Assembly: GCF_022581195.2 (NCBI RefSeq)
Contig: NC_061475.1
Coordinates: forward strand, 7,998,001-8,062,000
From: Helicoverpa zea
Taxonomy: Eukaryota; Arthropoda; Insecta; Lepidoptera; Noctuidae
DNA length: 64,000 bases
Reading direction: 5' to 3'
The position numbers and the translations under genes are program-made. Shown piece by piece: positions 1 to 12,040 of the stretch. The first letter of the stretch is position 1; every line of letters starts with the position of its first letter. The notes beneath the pieces are model-generated. The model saw only the letters and a list, made by a program, of their open reading frames with translations. It searched no databases and was not told where the DNA came from.

Positions 1-157
1 ACAATCAAGTAGTAGGAAATACTATTAATATAATTACCAATATAAATAAAAAGAGGTGTTTTTTTTCGACTGGCAACATTAACAACACGGTAGTAGCGTT
101 TATTATTATTGTTTTCGTAAATTTCTGCGTTTTTTGATGACTTTTGTGTAGCTTTGA

Positions 158-364
158 ACATCTTTAGCAGTCGGGCAGTCTTTACGGGTGATCATAAGCC
201 AGTAAGTCTGACGACCAGTGCTACCTAGGGGGTATTCGGTTGCCCGGGTAACTGGGTTGAGGAGGTCAGATAGGCAGCCGCTCGTTGTAAAACACTGGCA
301 CTCAGCTGCATCTGGTTAGACTGGAAGCTGACCCCAACATAGTTGGGAAAAGGCTCAGGAGATG
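158..364 (+). mobile_element. SINE-A copy, 5'-truncated
   Basis: This copy lacks the tRNA-like head and carries only the body and tail. It contains the recurring words taactgggttgaggaggtca and ccccaacatagttgggaaaa, followed by a short GATGA end. The same words recur at about fifteen other places in the window on both strands, which marks an interspersed repeat. The complete form is seen at 45853..46225 and 21920..22285. Confidence 0.8.
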
Positions 365-1440
365 AGGTTTGTATTCAAATTTCTTCACAAAGTGTTATCG
401 ATTTCCTGTCTGGAAATTATTAAGGTGTGTGTTTGTTTTAAAAAGAAATCGGTTTTATTATGATACGGAAGAACTGCCGAAGTAATAAAAATGCTTCCGT
501 CTCATAAAACAAGAAAATTGCTATTTATCGATCAATTTCGAGAGAAAATTGAATTCATTTCCACTATTTATATAGCATGCAAGAAATAAAATATTTATTA
601 TGCTTTCTTGAAGGTATGATTGTAAATTACCTATACCGTAGGTAGTCATCAGACTTTCTGGCTTCTGATACTAGCCCCCCATAACCAATGTCAAAGATGT
701 GCCAATGACTGTGTGTCTAAGGGAGACACACCAGAAAGAACGGACCACTTAAAAATATACTACTTATATGAAGGCCTGTATAAGTATCTTGTGTTTTTGA
801 GGTAAAAGAAGCCTATTGTTCTATTTTACCTAAAAAACTGGTAAAAAAAAACACCGCGACAAGCACCCATTGTAGCTAATAAATTCGCAAAACCAAATGA
901 TCATTGAACGAAAAAGTTTTTACGAAAGAAAAGCGTAAACAAACCTGTTAAGACCACAAACCTTAGAGCATTGAACCGACGGGAACCGTCATAGGAACAA
1001 ATCTATATGTGCAGAAGTCGGCAATAGCCTGGCCAGGTCGTAAATGACACTACCATGGTCCACGGAAGTAAAAAATAGACAGCGGGGGTGATTACAGGTG
1101 CGCGCAGGACAATCTTGCTAGCTGTCACCGACCCTCACCCCATGGGACTATCTCTATCGAGCTGGCCATTTAGTAATTTACACGGCAATGCCGTCTCCGG
1201 TTGGTTGAATGGTCCAAGCTAAGCGGAACTATGGTGTCTGCCTACCCACGAAACAATGGCTACGGTTCACCATTACTATAGAAATGGAAAACTATAACTT
1301 TCACTACTTAATGCTTTCGTTTGTAAATAAGTTCGCTTTTCCATGGTTTCCATAGAGTGGATTTTGAGCTAATTTTAAACGGTTTGTAGAAAGTATTTTA
1401 AAGGATTTTTTAGATCTGCCAGTAAAATTATATTGTAAAC
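365..1440. other. No gene recognised; old repeat remnants
   Basis: I see no supported coding region here. A degraded minus-strand SINE-A piece lies at about 639..725 (cagactttctggcttctga). The stretch 960..1260 is richer in GC than its surroundings but has no long open frame and no motif I recognise. Confidence 0.4.
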
Positions 1441-1574
1441 TATTCGATCCCGAGGTTTCACCCGCGTCCTGTGGGATCTACTGTCCGAACTGGGATAACA
1501 TATAGCCATGTTACTCTTGAAGACTGTAGCTTTCAACACTGAAATAATTTTTCAAATCATTTCAGTAGTTTCGG
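1441..1574 (-). repeat. Family C interspersed repeat, minus copy
   Basis: Read on the minus strand this resembles the repeat that is best preserved at 40075..40288. Its end matches the tail word that normally reads cgcgggtgaa followed by a tagc-like end, and the opposite end matches the sequence around the word ctttcagtgtt. The copy is diverged. Confidence 0.5.
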
Positions 1575-1599
1575 AGTCATAGTAAGGGCATGTCATGTG

Positions 1600-1775
1600 A
1601 AAGAACGAAGATCGTGCTGTGAGGAAGAGATTGAGCATGAACGTGGGTGGACACGAAGAAGAGGACGACCAAAGAAACAATTGATGGATTCAGTAAAAGT
1701 AGTATGGCTAAGTAAGCAAGCACACTGGAGCCCAAATAAAATGCAATAAGGGCAGGAGAATGATGATGATTTAGA
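1600..1775 (+). mobile_element. 3' end of a second RTE-like LINE (LINE-2)
   Basis: The plus strand translates to a short piece with the motif RRGRPKKQLMDSVK. This resembles the C-terminus of RTE-type LINE proteins, where a GRP..RW.D motif is usual, as in the complete RTE at 25220..28387 (GRPQARWSDDL). It is followed by cccaaataaaatgcaataag and then a GATGATGAT tail. Only the last part of the element is present, and the match to a related copy at 16975..17145 supports a shared family. Confidence 0.55.
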
Positions 1776-2884
1776 AGTGTAGAGTAAAAAATCTTAAGCA
1801 ACCTTTTATGAACTAAAAGCCCTGCCCAATACAGATCATTCTTGAGAAACACGGAGTCTACTTACAAGCACAATACACGTAGGTAAGGTACTTAAGACAG
1901 ATGGACAAAGAAACGCCAGTTCTTGATATATTTTAGCCAATTTGTTACTAGTTTCTGAACGGGCCAAGTTTCTCGGAACCCTTTTGAATGGCCTGTCTGT
2001 CCTTTTGTTAACTATGTAGGTATTTTATGGTCTTAAGAAACTGGAATAACTTGAGTGTCATCTTCACAGAATGCAAAATGACCCTTTTGTAGGAAAAAAG
2101 AAAAAGTTTTGTAGATCTTTAAACTGTAAGTACCTAGTTACCTTGGTTTTAATTTTTCAAAATATTTCTGATTATGATGATGATAACTTTAGAACATAAA
2201 TAGAAATCAACGATAGCAGCTATAATAAAAGCGGGTTATGCTAAGTAACACCGAAATTGCAAAAAATGGAAAAAAAGAAACTGGAAATTTAGGATACTTA
2301 TTTTGAAAAAAAAAAATGGGATTCACGAACTTCCTAAAACTATTTCTCAACGTCGGAACCCAGCACACAAAAAAACCAACCCAACTAGGCCTGTAGGTCA
2401 AACAGGCAACAATAAATCACAAATAAACCAACATAATATTAATAACAATTTTAATAACAAAAATAAACAATATACCCCACCGGTGGGCGTTTGATCTCTT
2501 CAAGGATAAATACAGACACACAGACAGACAAATTGATTGATGTATCGAAACGTATGATGATGAATTATGGTGCAAATGATCTCATTTGGCCTCAACCATT
2601 GTCTAATAATGAGGATTATTATTGCCAATGTGGTAAAAAATATTAAGGTTTTCCGAGGATCGATATGGGTACAACAGAAATAAATTAGAACCTATGAACT
2701 TTAAAAACATCAGCCGAAATTAGAACCTCTTCCTTTTTTGGTAGTCTTAGCATAAAGGTTGTAACACATAACATGAACTTGGAAATGGATTGTAATCGTA
2801 TCGAAGACATTCGAAGAAGAAATCATTCGATGGCCATTTGATCAATGGAAATATCCACGTCACATGCGATAAAATTCTTCTCTT
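1776..2884. other. No gene recognised
   Basis: AT-rich sequence with only short open frames that show no family motif. A run of A at about 2305 makes one of these frames lysine-rich by composition. Nothing here supports a gene. Confidence 0.4.
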
Positions 2885-3184
2885 CAATATCATTTGGGAT
2901 TTGGTCGCCCTAGCATTATTGTAAAGAGAAGGCACAGGTGCACTCTCTATTCCTTCACTCTCATAGTCCGATGGGACGGTAATCGGACACGACTGGAGAG
3001 AGATCAAGCGCAGAACTGACATTAGCGTGCTCTCCGCTGCACGGGTGTAGGTATTAATTGAATTTTGCCAGACTCTGGGCTGCTGTTTGAAAGTTTCTTA
3101 AACCCACAAAGCGTTTTCCGACCCGAGAATGGAACCCAAGACTCCGTGCACAGAAGTAGCACTATGCGACAACTAGACCAACCA
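2885..3184 (-). mobile_element. SINE-B copy with tRNA-like head
   Basis: On the minus strand the element begins with a tRNA-like head (ggttggtctagttgtcgca, then a box-B-like gggttccattctcgggtc). The body gives ctttgtgggtttaagaaac, and the tail contains gtgcacctgtg. The same order of parts occurs at 63650..64000 and, without a clear head, at 41130..41345. The head is diverged and should not be taken as a functional tRNA. Confidence 0.7.
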
Positions 3185-3517
3185 GGGAATTGTCGACCAC
3201 TATACAAACAAGGCTTAAGTTAGTATCTCACATATTGATCAGGGCTAAAAATAATAACACGCAAATAAGTACATGTAAGTCCAAAACAACCGTAATGGTT
3301 TGGCAATTTGTTTTGACACGAACTAAAGACACGGTTTGATTCCAATCAGAGATATGAAACATCTTTTTGTTAGCGTTATCAACGAACACATAAGTTATGT
3401 TTGAAGGTTACGAAATAGTTTTTAAAACTTATTTAATCGGTTTGCGAGTTAATCAATACTTACTTAGTACAGTTTGCGCCAGATATCTTTGCAAATCTAA
3501 ATAGCTATCATTTGACA
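3185..3517. other. No feature recognised
   Basis: AT-rich, no open frame of note and no repeat match I could see within the window. Confidence 0.4.
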
Positions 3518-3675
3518 CCGCTTACACCAAGGGGTATTGGGTTGATCGGGTAAGTAGGTTGAGGAGGTCAGATAGGCATTCACTCCTTGTAAAACACTAG
3601 TACTCAGCTGCATCCGGTTAGACTGGAAGCCGATTACAACATAGTTGGGAAAAGGTTCCGGAGATGATGATGGTC
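3518..3675 (+). mobile_element. SINE-A copy, 5'-truncated
   Basis: Contains ggttgaggaggtcagatagg, a diverged acatagttgggaaaagg and a GATGATGATGG end. It has the body and tail but no tRNA-like head. Confidence 0.75.
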
Positions 3676-3689
3676 TTATACGTAGCTAA

Positions 3690-3757
3690 TACAATATTCC
3701 TTCACATTATGAGGCCCTAGGCTGTGAGTCAGTAAAAGGCTGATGATGATGATGATT
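3690..3757 (+). mobile_element. SINE-D tail fragment
   Basis: The piece gaggccctaggctgtgagtc followed by agtaaaaggctgatgatgat matches the 3' end of SINE-D as seen at 57117..57178. Only the tail survives. Confidence 0.5.
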
Positions 3758-4247
3758 CTTGCAAATGCCAAATCCCTGCAGAAAATAATTACTCAATTCA
3801 TAGAACCTTTACAACAAAGCAATGGATCCTACCTTAAAATATTACTAACAGAAGCCAAAAGGTCACAACTACACATCATTTTATGATTTACGATCTTATA
3901 GATTTTCAACTATCAGATAAATACGTATAAGAATTGCTATTGTTATCTTAAATGTCATCTTTCTTATTTGTCGGTAGATTTATTTGGTTATAGAGTAACG
4001 GTGAAAGCCTTATATAGTAGCTGTTGGATATATGGCTAACATTATTGGTGAGGCCGTTTGTAAGTAAATATTTTGATGTGTTGTAGAAGCTGAATATAGC
4101 AACGCTAGTTTCCGCCAGAGGTTTTAAGCAGTGAGAGGGAAGAAAGAACATTTATTGGCACTGCACGAAAATACATATAGGTGAAAAAGTACGAAAAATA
4201 AAAGAAATGTGTGTGTCAAATAGAAGTATGTAGTGTAGAACCGTTCT
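3758..4247. other. No gene recognised
   Basis: AT-rich. A minus-strand open frame of 67 codons at 3948..4151 shows no motif and probably arises by chance. Confidence 0.35.
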
Positions 4248-4340
4248 CATTAAATGGGCTGTAACACTGAAATTAGTTTCCAAATCAGACCACCAGTTTC
4301 TGAGGATTAGAGTGTTCAAGCAAACTCTTCACTTTTTTTT
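4248..4340 (-). repeat. Family C repeat fragment, minus copy
   Basis: The minus strand reads gaagagtttgcttgaacact and continues to a diverged version of actactggtccgattcgaaa and tttcagtgtta, in the same order as the copy at 40075..40288. Confidence 0.6.
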
Positions 4341-4539
4341 GTCATAATCCGGTAATCTGATTATGGATCTATACATTATAACCTTCGGAAGACACTGACC
4401 GTGATTGATCATATTATCTGAAGCCTTACAAGTGTTATTTAATTAGGAATAGCGATGACAACGTATAAATTATAACTTCTACGTAAAAACAAAGCCTCTT
4501 TAAATTAGTTTCTATTTTGATATTGTTTTTATTCCAAGT

Positions 4540-4700
4540 CAATTTGGGCTCCTGCCGGGGCTACGGGATTGTTCGAAAGAGTTACCGCGGCCCTGGTACA
4601 TAAAGGGCGTAAGAAGGAACATGATGGGTTTTAGTCAGTAAGAGTCTGTCACTCCCACACGCTGCACCCACAGCGGGAGGGGTCATCAGTGATCTCAGCA
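4540..4700 (+). mobile_element. LINE-3 3'-end fragment
   Basis: Contains attgttcgaaagagttaccg, ccctggtacataaa, gtcagtaagagtctg and cccacagcgggaggggtcat. These words also form the 3' untranslated end of the longer LINE-3 copy at 52382..53062. This copy is older than the two near-perfect ones, judging by its substitutions, and I see no poly-A tail. Confidence 0.7.
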
Positions 4701-5799
4701 AAGGTCAATTATGGCTGCTAGTAGTGTTTCTGTTTTTGACCTTAACCTCAAAAGTGATGGAGACAATTAGTTTTTAAACGGAGATTGACATATGTCAATT
4801 CTAGGGTTACCACCCATCTTTAAAGAGAATGTCTTTACTCATTATATAAGTCCGCCAATACATGTACGTTTAAATGACTATATTATGAAGTTTAAGTTTG
4901 AAATATTTCTATATATTCGTTCTGTAACAGGACAATGAACTCTTAAATTATTTTTAGCTCTTATATACGACTAATAATACGATTACAAAAATTTGTAAGG
5001 ATATACATGTAGGATGTATTATATGTAGCAGGAAAATGAGGTGATCGCGAAATACCTAGGAATACCAGGAAAGCACGGTAGATGTTGAATATTTTTAAAC
5101 GTCTTCTTACTCTAAATAATTTTGTCATATTATGACTGCATGTTTGTTGCTCTTTCACGTTAAAACAACTGCGTAGATTTGATGAAACTTAGCAGTAACA
5201 TAGCTGACTTATTGGAATAACAGATGGAATACTTTTTATCCACTTCGAAAAAGTAGGATCTACGGGACGCGGGTAAAACCGCTGGCGGAAGATAGTCTTC
5301 GTTATAATAGTAGACATAGTAATATTGTATAGACTGTTTGTTCAATCAGTCAAGTAATATAGTAAACATTGTACTGTATAGTGTACACAATAAATCATTA
5401 CATAACCAATGGAGAGTTTGATCTGCATTCTTTTGTAAACAAACATAGCTGCGCCCACTGACAAATGCTTTGGTTATTGAGTAGAATAATCAGAAGTTTA
5501 ACACTGTTTTATGTGGAACAATCACTAGACATTATTGTCATAGAACTAAGTTTGTCGCCATATCTGTCTATTTGCAATTCATGGATTGTATTTACAGGAA
5601 GTTTTAACAAATATGAGGGGGTGTATCGAAGTATAGATTGAAAATGGTTGGCATGGGCTATGTCATTCCGATACTTGATCCAAGAATGTCGGTGATATGT
5701 ATGGGACAAAAATGATTACCAATATTAGATGTATTTCAGTAATTTCGTACTGCTCAAAGGAACTTCAAAAATATGAGCATGTAGAAAACAGGATGTGAG
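4701..5799. other. No gene recognised; family C tail piece
   Basis: AT-rich sequence. A plus-strand family C tail (ctacgggacgcgggtaaaac, then cgctggcggaagatag) lies at about 5235..5297. The short open frames on the minus strand have no recognisable motif. Confidence 0.4.
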
Positions 5800-5885
5800 G
5801 AAGCGAGCATCAGACTCTTGGAACTCGTGTTCCTTCTGAAATCCTCGGTGTTCCAGGGTCGCGGTAACACTTTCCCAGTTCCTTT
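5800..5885 (-). mobile_element. LINE-3 3'-end remnant, minus
   Basis: The plus strand reads cgtgttccttctgaaatcct and then ttccagggtcgcggtaacac, a diverged reverse complement of the LINE-3 segment cgcggccctggtac...aacacg. This is a short, old fragment. Confidence 0.45.
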
Positions 5886-6179
5886 AGTTACTTAATTTTC
5901 CAAGGACCGTATTTATTTATTTGTATCAGGCATCTAAGGCCTAAACATTTATCATCTGCATATGCATCTAGTACTGTATTACAAAGACTTGACAACATAA
6001 ACCTTTTGGAACACTCTACCTATTGTCCAAGCTACATTGCATCACAGTTACGTCACGCCATGACGGACAAAACATGATATCAGTATTAGATTGCTTTCAA
6101 TAAATGATCTGACTGTATCTTGCGAAAGATGCTATATTATCTTGTATCTATCTTGCTTATTATTGAATAAGGCCTGTGG
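5886..6179. other. No feature recognised
   Basis: AT-rich with no feature that I can support. Confidence 0.35.
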
Positions 6180-6475
6180 GTAGGGCTGCCATCCGTCCGG
6201 GTTTCCCCGGATTTGTCCTCGTTTGGAGGCCGTCCGGGGGGCGTCCGGGCGGGGTTTCAAGAAGTGTCCGGGGAAAACCCGGACACTTCAAGTGAGGAAG
6301 CACCTCATTGAATTTAAGTATATGTTAATAGTAAATGGATTACAAATTAGGTATTATTTTGTTTAAAAAAAATCGTACTCGTTCGGGGAAAAAATGCGAT
6401 TAACGCCAAATGTCCGGGTTTTTTATATGTTTGTCCGGGTTTGGCGAAATTCGAGATGGTAGCCCTACCTATGGG
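6180..6475. mobile_element. Candidate foldback element (GTCCGGG-rich)
   Basis: The left end reads gtagggctgccatc and the right end reads gatggtagccctac, which is its inverted complement with one mismatch. Next to both ends are runs of GTCCGGGTTT-type words in opposite orientations, and an internal hairpin aagtgtccgggg/ccggacactt sits at about 6260..6292. There is no coding frame, so it would be a non-autonomous DNA element. A clear TSD could not be assigned. Confidence 0.5.
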
Positions 6476-6819
6476 TTCACCTGCATTTTTGAAGTAGAAA
6501 TTGTGTATTCATCATCATGCTATTAAACTATACATAAACCAATGTTGAAAGCTTCTTCTAACCTAGGAGTGTATTGCGCCACTTTTTCTTCCCAGCAAAA
6601 ACATATAGGAAACGTTAAAGGGTGGGTGTATTGGGGGCTGTTTTTGTAAATTTAGACGTTCAAAAAGCGCTGTTTTGCTTGTGTTTTTTTTAGCCAAGTC
6701 GAAATCTCCAGGTTTATTAAAAACGGTTTCTTTTACCAGCTGTCACTAAGCTAGATATTCGTAGACTGTAAGATGATATTAAATATTTTGCAAAGGAGAC
6801 TGATAAATTTAAAACCTAA
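6476..6819. other. No feature recognised
   Basis: AT-rich spacer between two foldback elements. Confidence 0.35.
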
Positions 6820-6964
6820 CCGTCTTACCACAAAAACTTTTTAACGTCAGTTTAAGACTTGTCTAAAAAAATGTCAAATTACGACGTTGACATATGGTTC
6901 ATTTTGGAGCCACATTTTTTTTAGACAAGTGTAAAACAGTGGTTAAAGTTTTTGTAGTAAGGCC
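6820..6964 (-). mobile_element. 145-bp MITE, copy 1
   Basis: The ends are inverted repeats built around cttaccacaaaaactttt and its complement, with inner arms containing gacttgtctaaaaaa and tttttttagacaagtg. The reverse complement of this piece matches 13129..13273 along its full length, and both are 145 bp. No coding frame is present, as expected for a non-autonomous element moved by a transposase encoded elsewhere. Confidence 0.75.
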
Positions 6965-9004
6965 ATAATCTTAGCTAGAATCTTAGCTACAATCTATTTA
7001 ATTCCACTCATTTAACGTAATAATCATTTGATTACCGACCAATCACAAACGAATACTTTTAACAGTAACCCCAACAATTTATCTAGGCATAATAAAATTG
7101 CTCACATTACACAAATTGTCTGCTTTAGCCGGCAAATGCTGAGTACTGGCACAAGTGATTAATTGCTAATGTTTAGTCATTTACGCGTGTAATTAGTCTG
7201 TCTCTCGAATTGATTGGTGAGGACTACCGTTACTGTGTGTTCTATGTGAGCTATCTGGAAGCGGACGCGATGCGACGAGGCACGATTTGGCACGACATAG
7301 CGTATTATCGCAGGATACCTAATACCGGATACCTAAGGATCACTGGTGAAGTTTTTGCGTTTAAAATTTAGCAGTTTAAAACAGCGCACTACACTACTCA
7401 AACAAAACCCTTTATAGATTTAACCTTCCAGGGAAGCATCAAACAGGAGTATCCCCGATAGTACATCTGTCAAATCGCTTCGGATCGCTTAGCGTTCGCG
7501 TTTGTGATTTGCCCATGTAGGACTCACCCTTTGGGATTCCGTGAATATTCTGTGGGCATTATAGGAAGTGCCAAAGAGCTGCTTGTCATATGTCTGCGAA
7601 GAATTTGATTAATTATCATGAATATTCTTGATACTTTGACGTGTTTTGACGACGCGCGAGAAATTGAGGTTTACCCTTTAAAAGGGTGTTAGTTATCTCT
7701 CACGTTATATTTCAGAAAATAATAAACTGATAGATAAAATGGTTAAGACAAAACATTTTTTAACTTAACAGGCTTTCCCAACATGCCACACTACCACTAT
7801 CTTTATATGCGAAAACATCATGAAATCGGTAAAGCGGTTCCAGAGATTAGCTCCATAATAAGCCAGCGAAACACTACTTAATAATATTACCCTACCACAG
7901 ATAACAACTGATACGAAATAAAACATGAACATCCAGTTAGATCAATTACCAAATAATAGGTCACCTAGATACTAACCAGATTACGGTCAAGTGTTCCAAA
8001 TTGTCACTTTCACATGTATCGATAAAATATTTATGTAAACATTGTTATCTGAGAAAAATCAGGTTATCGATAAATGTTCGGTACTATTCGATTCACTCGA
8101 TCAATTGAGGAGCGTTTGATATGAAAGTGTTAGACAGTATAGTGCACTGTCGATTTTTAAATTACTGGACCGTGACGAATTTAAAATTGGAATGATTTTA
8201 AATGGAAATTGGAATGAAAATGTGTTCTATAGTACTTTGAGAATTATTCAGTTTTCATTCATATATTTTGTGTTAGGCTAGGTCAAGCGGAAATATTGTA
8301 TGCCCCGACCGTTTTTTGGTGCTGTTGACAGTTGTTGCTGTCAGTCAGTACAAACTATTTTCCTTTGATAACTGACAGCCGTCAACTGTAAAAGATATTC
8401 GGTACCACTATTAACTTTCCTAAATACATATCTGTAAGTCTCACACCGTTTTGAAAAAAAAAAAAAACTATTGTCAATGTTTAAAAGACTTTCATTGCCA
8501 ATTATTTTATCGAATTCCTAGTTGGTATTAGTAAAAGAAAGTCCCGTAAATTCCAAATCCTTATCTCCAAATTATGAAAGAAGTATTTTATCCAAAGTAT
8601 TTAAGTAAGTGAACGATGAATCATTCATATGTACCCAGTTATCAAAATAAACAATCGTAATACTCGCTAAGATAAGATTTAGTTTTTTGTTTTGAAATAT
8701 TTTGAAGTAAATGCTACTCAAAATGGGTTATTTTTTAGCTATATCTACTTCCAAATGTCATTGCAATCGTAAAAATCTAGACATCCTAAAGTAATAAATA
8801 CTAAGTAATAATAACTAGATGAAACAAGTATCATATCAAGGTAGTTTTAGACAAGTAATTATATTGAAGGATCTTTTAAAGTTAATATGATTTGTCTTGT
8901 CAATATTATCACGGAACTTGTAACTTATAGACTGATATGTATTTTTTATATACAACCTATTCTGGAGCTGGCTAAACCCGCATTTTGTGGCAACAATTTC
9001 ACGC
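6965..9004. other. No gene recognised; small hairpin and TATCGATA word
   Basis: Mostly AT-rich. Points of note are a TATCGATA word near 8017 with a second ATCGATAA near 8070, and an imperfect hairpin at 8328..8389 listed separately. No open frame with a motif was found. Confidence 0.35.
8328..8389. repeat. Imperfect inverted repeat, about 18-19 bp arms
   Basis: The left arm acagttgttgctgtcagt at 8328..8345 can pair with actgacagccgtcaactgt at 8371..8389, leaving one small internal mismatch and a loop of about 25 nt. It could be the remains of a foldback element or a transcribed hairpin. Nothing in the sequence decides between these. Confidence 0.5.
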
Positions 9005-9135
9005 ACTCAGAAGCAAACTAGCCTTCCTCGATAAATACTCAGTCATCTAACACTGATTTTTTTTTTCAAATCGGACAGTTCATGACATTAGCACTTCCAA
9101 AAAATAAACAAACTCTTCAGCTTTACAATATTTAA
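9005..9135 (-). repeat. Family C repeat, minus copy
   Basis: The minus strand starts with attgtaaagctgaagagttt, continues with the diverged middle around atcagtgtta, and ends at tatcgaggaaggcta. The order matches the copy at 40075..40288. Confidence 0.65.
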
Positions 9136-9199
9136 ATGGCGCCTTGCATATATTTGTCGGAGAATGAATAATTATTTATTTTTCGAGTAGCAACACTAG

Positions 9200-9441
9200 A
9201 CTGAATGTTGTGAGCTTCATATTGATGTTTGACAGTGACAGTTGTCTGTGTCATTTCAATCTGTCAGTAGTGTGAATGTCGATGGAGCTCGCTCTCTTGC
9301 TCCTGAGACGTCGCCGGCGCCGGGTGTGCGCACTGACCGAGAAATATTAAGATGGCGGATGAACATCACCAACACGTGGATTCAAATCCGTTTGAATCTG
9401 CGACATATTTATTATTCAACTTTCTACCAAAAGATTTATAA
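9200..9441 (+). promoter_or_regulatory. Candidate promoter and first exon (speculative)
   Basis: This stretch is less AT-rich than its surroundings. It holds TTTGACAGTGACAG at 9228..9241 and a CpG-containing patch (cgtcgccggcgccgg). An ATG in good context (aagATGGCG) at about 9352 opens MADEHHQHVDSNPFESAT and meets a stop about 28 codons later. The peptide looks like a real N-terminus, but I found no convincing splice donor before the stop and no downstream exon. It could equally be a transcribed leader or chance. A transcript would be needed to decide. Confidence 0.25.
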
Positions 9442-11059
9442 CAAACAACCAAAAGGTGTAAAGGTTCAGGTCAACCAGTCGCAATTATCCTTAATAACAA
9501 CAAAATTGAGTTAATTTATTTGTATAGAAACACCTGTTAATTGGGCTGACCGATTCAGAGATAATTGGTGGTTTTTGCAACAATTGTGCAATTATTATCG
9601 CTTTCAGAATTTAATTGTTTATAATGTTTCTATTATGTTTGTAGGTGCTAGTTCAGTGCTAGTGGTACGAGTCGAGTGGCGACTGAACGAAGCATAAAAA
9701 GATGTTCTCTGTACCTACCTATTTTTTTAGTTTTACGTTTTTATGAAAAAATAAGTTAGTGGAAAGTAAAAACTCTACATAATCTCTTAAAGATAACAGC
9801 CGAGATGTTAGTTTGTATATTTATGAATCTTTAGTTACTTACTTGTACTTTAATGCGTAAGTGCATTTTATTTGATACACTTCCAATCTTAAACAGCTTA
9901 ATCATTTAAGATGCATTTTGGCATGAAGACAGGTGGTATCCTGTACAAGGATACAGGATACTAATTATCCTCTTCTAGTTCTAGTTCTTTCGGGACGTGG
10001 ACAGAGTCGCGGACAAAAACTAGTATAAAGTAAATTGTCGTTTCGAATCTGTGGTCTTACAGCCACAAACAAACATGTCTGCGTATGTTCATGCCGTTGC
10101 AACCACTTAACTTGACCTCCAAAAAATCAAATCACAAACAAAAACCGGCACATCACAATATCGATTTTCATCTAAAAACCGTAACCGTACTAAAACCGTC
10201 TAGCCGCAAAATGAGCACTGTCGATAGTTTAATTAAATTCTCACTCAGTTTATTTTTAACTTAACTGGGTCAAATTGTACGTGACTGAGTGGTTGATTAC
10301 TGATCTGAAGATGTTAGATCGGAATCTTTGGAAAGGCATTTTTTGAGATGACTGAGTTTTAGAAGATGTTACGTTATGAGTTTGTAAGACGTAATTGTCG
10401 GTTGTTTATCCCGTAACGTTTATACAAATTGAAGTTTGCTTTTCCATAGGTTTTACAGTCTGAGTAATCAAGAGTAATATTTTCCATGGGTATAACTATG
10501 TATTTGAGTGAAAATTAAGAATCTTTACTAACCTCTACATGTTATATGAAATTAATGTGAAAGTCATAATGTATGTATGTGTAATACGCAAACATGCAAA
10601 AATTGCTGAACTTATTGAGGTCAAAGGTATAGAGAAGAGTACCCTGGTGAAGAATATAGCCGACTTTTATCCAGATTTCTGAAGTAGTTTTGGGTGAAAT
10701 TGTAGGCGGGTAAATTTTTATTTGTGAAGTTTTTCTAATACTTGACTGGTCTTCTCTTTATCTTATCTAATCAGATAATCAGTAAAAATCTATGAAATTA
10801 TAACCGCATGAAAGCAAGGTGGCAAACGAAAAAACGCATTGTCTCTGAACCATTTCAGACTTACATACAGGTAGGTGCACTCCAGGCCTGAAAATTCAGG
10901 AGTATCGATTAATCCAGCCAGTTGTCATGGAGAGTCGGGAACTCTTGCAAATACCTCGTAACAGGAACTGCCATTCCCGAAGGATGTTATAGCTTTATTG
11001 GAATTTTTGCTTATTGGTAGTATTGTAAAAAGGACGTACCTTCTTCTTTCTACATCTCT
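9442..11059. other. No gene recognised; short perfect palindrome
   Basis: AT-rich. A 10-bp perfect inverted repeat, gtatcctgta/tacaggatac, lies at about 9937..9962 with a 6-nt loop. No supported gene. Confidence 0.35.
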
Positions 11060-11160
11060 ACCTACATTATTATTAAAACAAAGTCATCTACCACTTCTTT
11101 GTCCGTCTGTACGAAAGTAGTTAAAAAAACACGGATTTTCATGCGGCTTACACTAAACTA
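11060..11160 (-). repeat. Family E repeat tail, minus copy
   Basis: The minus strand reads gccgcatgaaaatccgtg and later gactttgttttaataataat. These match the ends of family E at 51370..51620 (accgcatgaaaattggttgc and cgactttgttttatactatg). Confidence 0.5.
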
Positions 11161-11269
11161 ACTAATAATTCATGAAGGTTTTGATTATTTCATTTATACC
11201 TGTATAAAGCTGGGGCACGTTATAAAAATAGTAGCATAACGACTGTCTCTGGAATGCTCTTTGTGTTCA

Positions 11270-11370
11270 CTTTCTAAGCACTGTAAATAAGTTGATAATT
11301 TCTGGACTCTCAGGTTTGTAACATTCCTTCTCTGTATGAGAAGAGAGAGAATAAAATGGCTGATTATGAT
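11270..11370 (+). mobile_element. SINE-D remnant
   Basis: Contains cattccttctctgtatgaga and a diverged GGCTGATTATGATGA end, in the order seen in SINE-D at 57100..57178. Much of the body is missing. Confidence 0.4.
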
Positions 11371-11493
11371 GACCTCACAATTATGAACAAGTCACCTAAG
11401 TTACTTAAGCAAGTTACTAAGTAAACCTCACCTAAATTAGGTTGTTATAAGCTTATCACAAAAATGTGGTGTTCAGAAGCCAATCTTTTATAG

Positions 11494-11700
11494 TAGCCGG
11501 CATATAACTTGGCAAGGATTTGGGACCTTTAATAAGTTTGAGCTCGCACATAGTGCACTAAATTATACAAAAAACTGGTCCCTGTTATGGCTTGTGCATT
11601 ATTCTATGGTTATTGACATCCTTTAGTGGCGATTGTCTGCTTGAAAAAAATAGGACTTGTTTTCATCTCACGATTCTTGCCAAGTTACGTGCCGGGAACT
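11494..11700. mobile_element. Foldback element with about 24-bp imperfect ends
   Basis: The left end reads gccggcatataacttggcaa and the right end reads, in complement, cccggcacgtaacttggcaa. Inner sequence is AT-rich with no coding frame. These features fit a MITE of about 200 bp. A TSD is not clear. Confidence 0.6.
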
Positions 11701-12040
11701 ATACATTCACGTAACACGTTTCAAACACTGTTTTGAAATGTATCAATTGCGTATCGCGTAGTCGTAAATGTCAAGTACTGAAATTAGGACACAAGTTATA
11801 CATAGTTGATAGCTTATCGGAACTCGTAAAATGAATTACCTAATTGAGATACAGAGTTTATATGATTTCGTATGCGAAGAAAACTATTAAACATGACATG
11901 GTTAGAAATTAACAAAACCATAATCATGTTATCCCATTGTTTGCGAAAATCAGGCTTAGAATCTGGGACTTCATCTTTACCAATAATACAGTCTATCATT
12001 CGATTGACAATATAATAAAAAATGATGAGACAAGAACGCC
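11701..12040. other. No gene recognised
   Basis: AT-rich with a short minus-strand open frame that shows no motif. Confidence 0.35.

Noticed and set aside
1577..1852. 91-codon minus-strand frame
   Set aside because: It is antisense to the LINE-2 end at 1600..1775 and has no motif.
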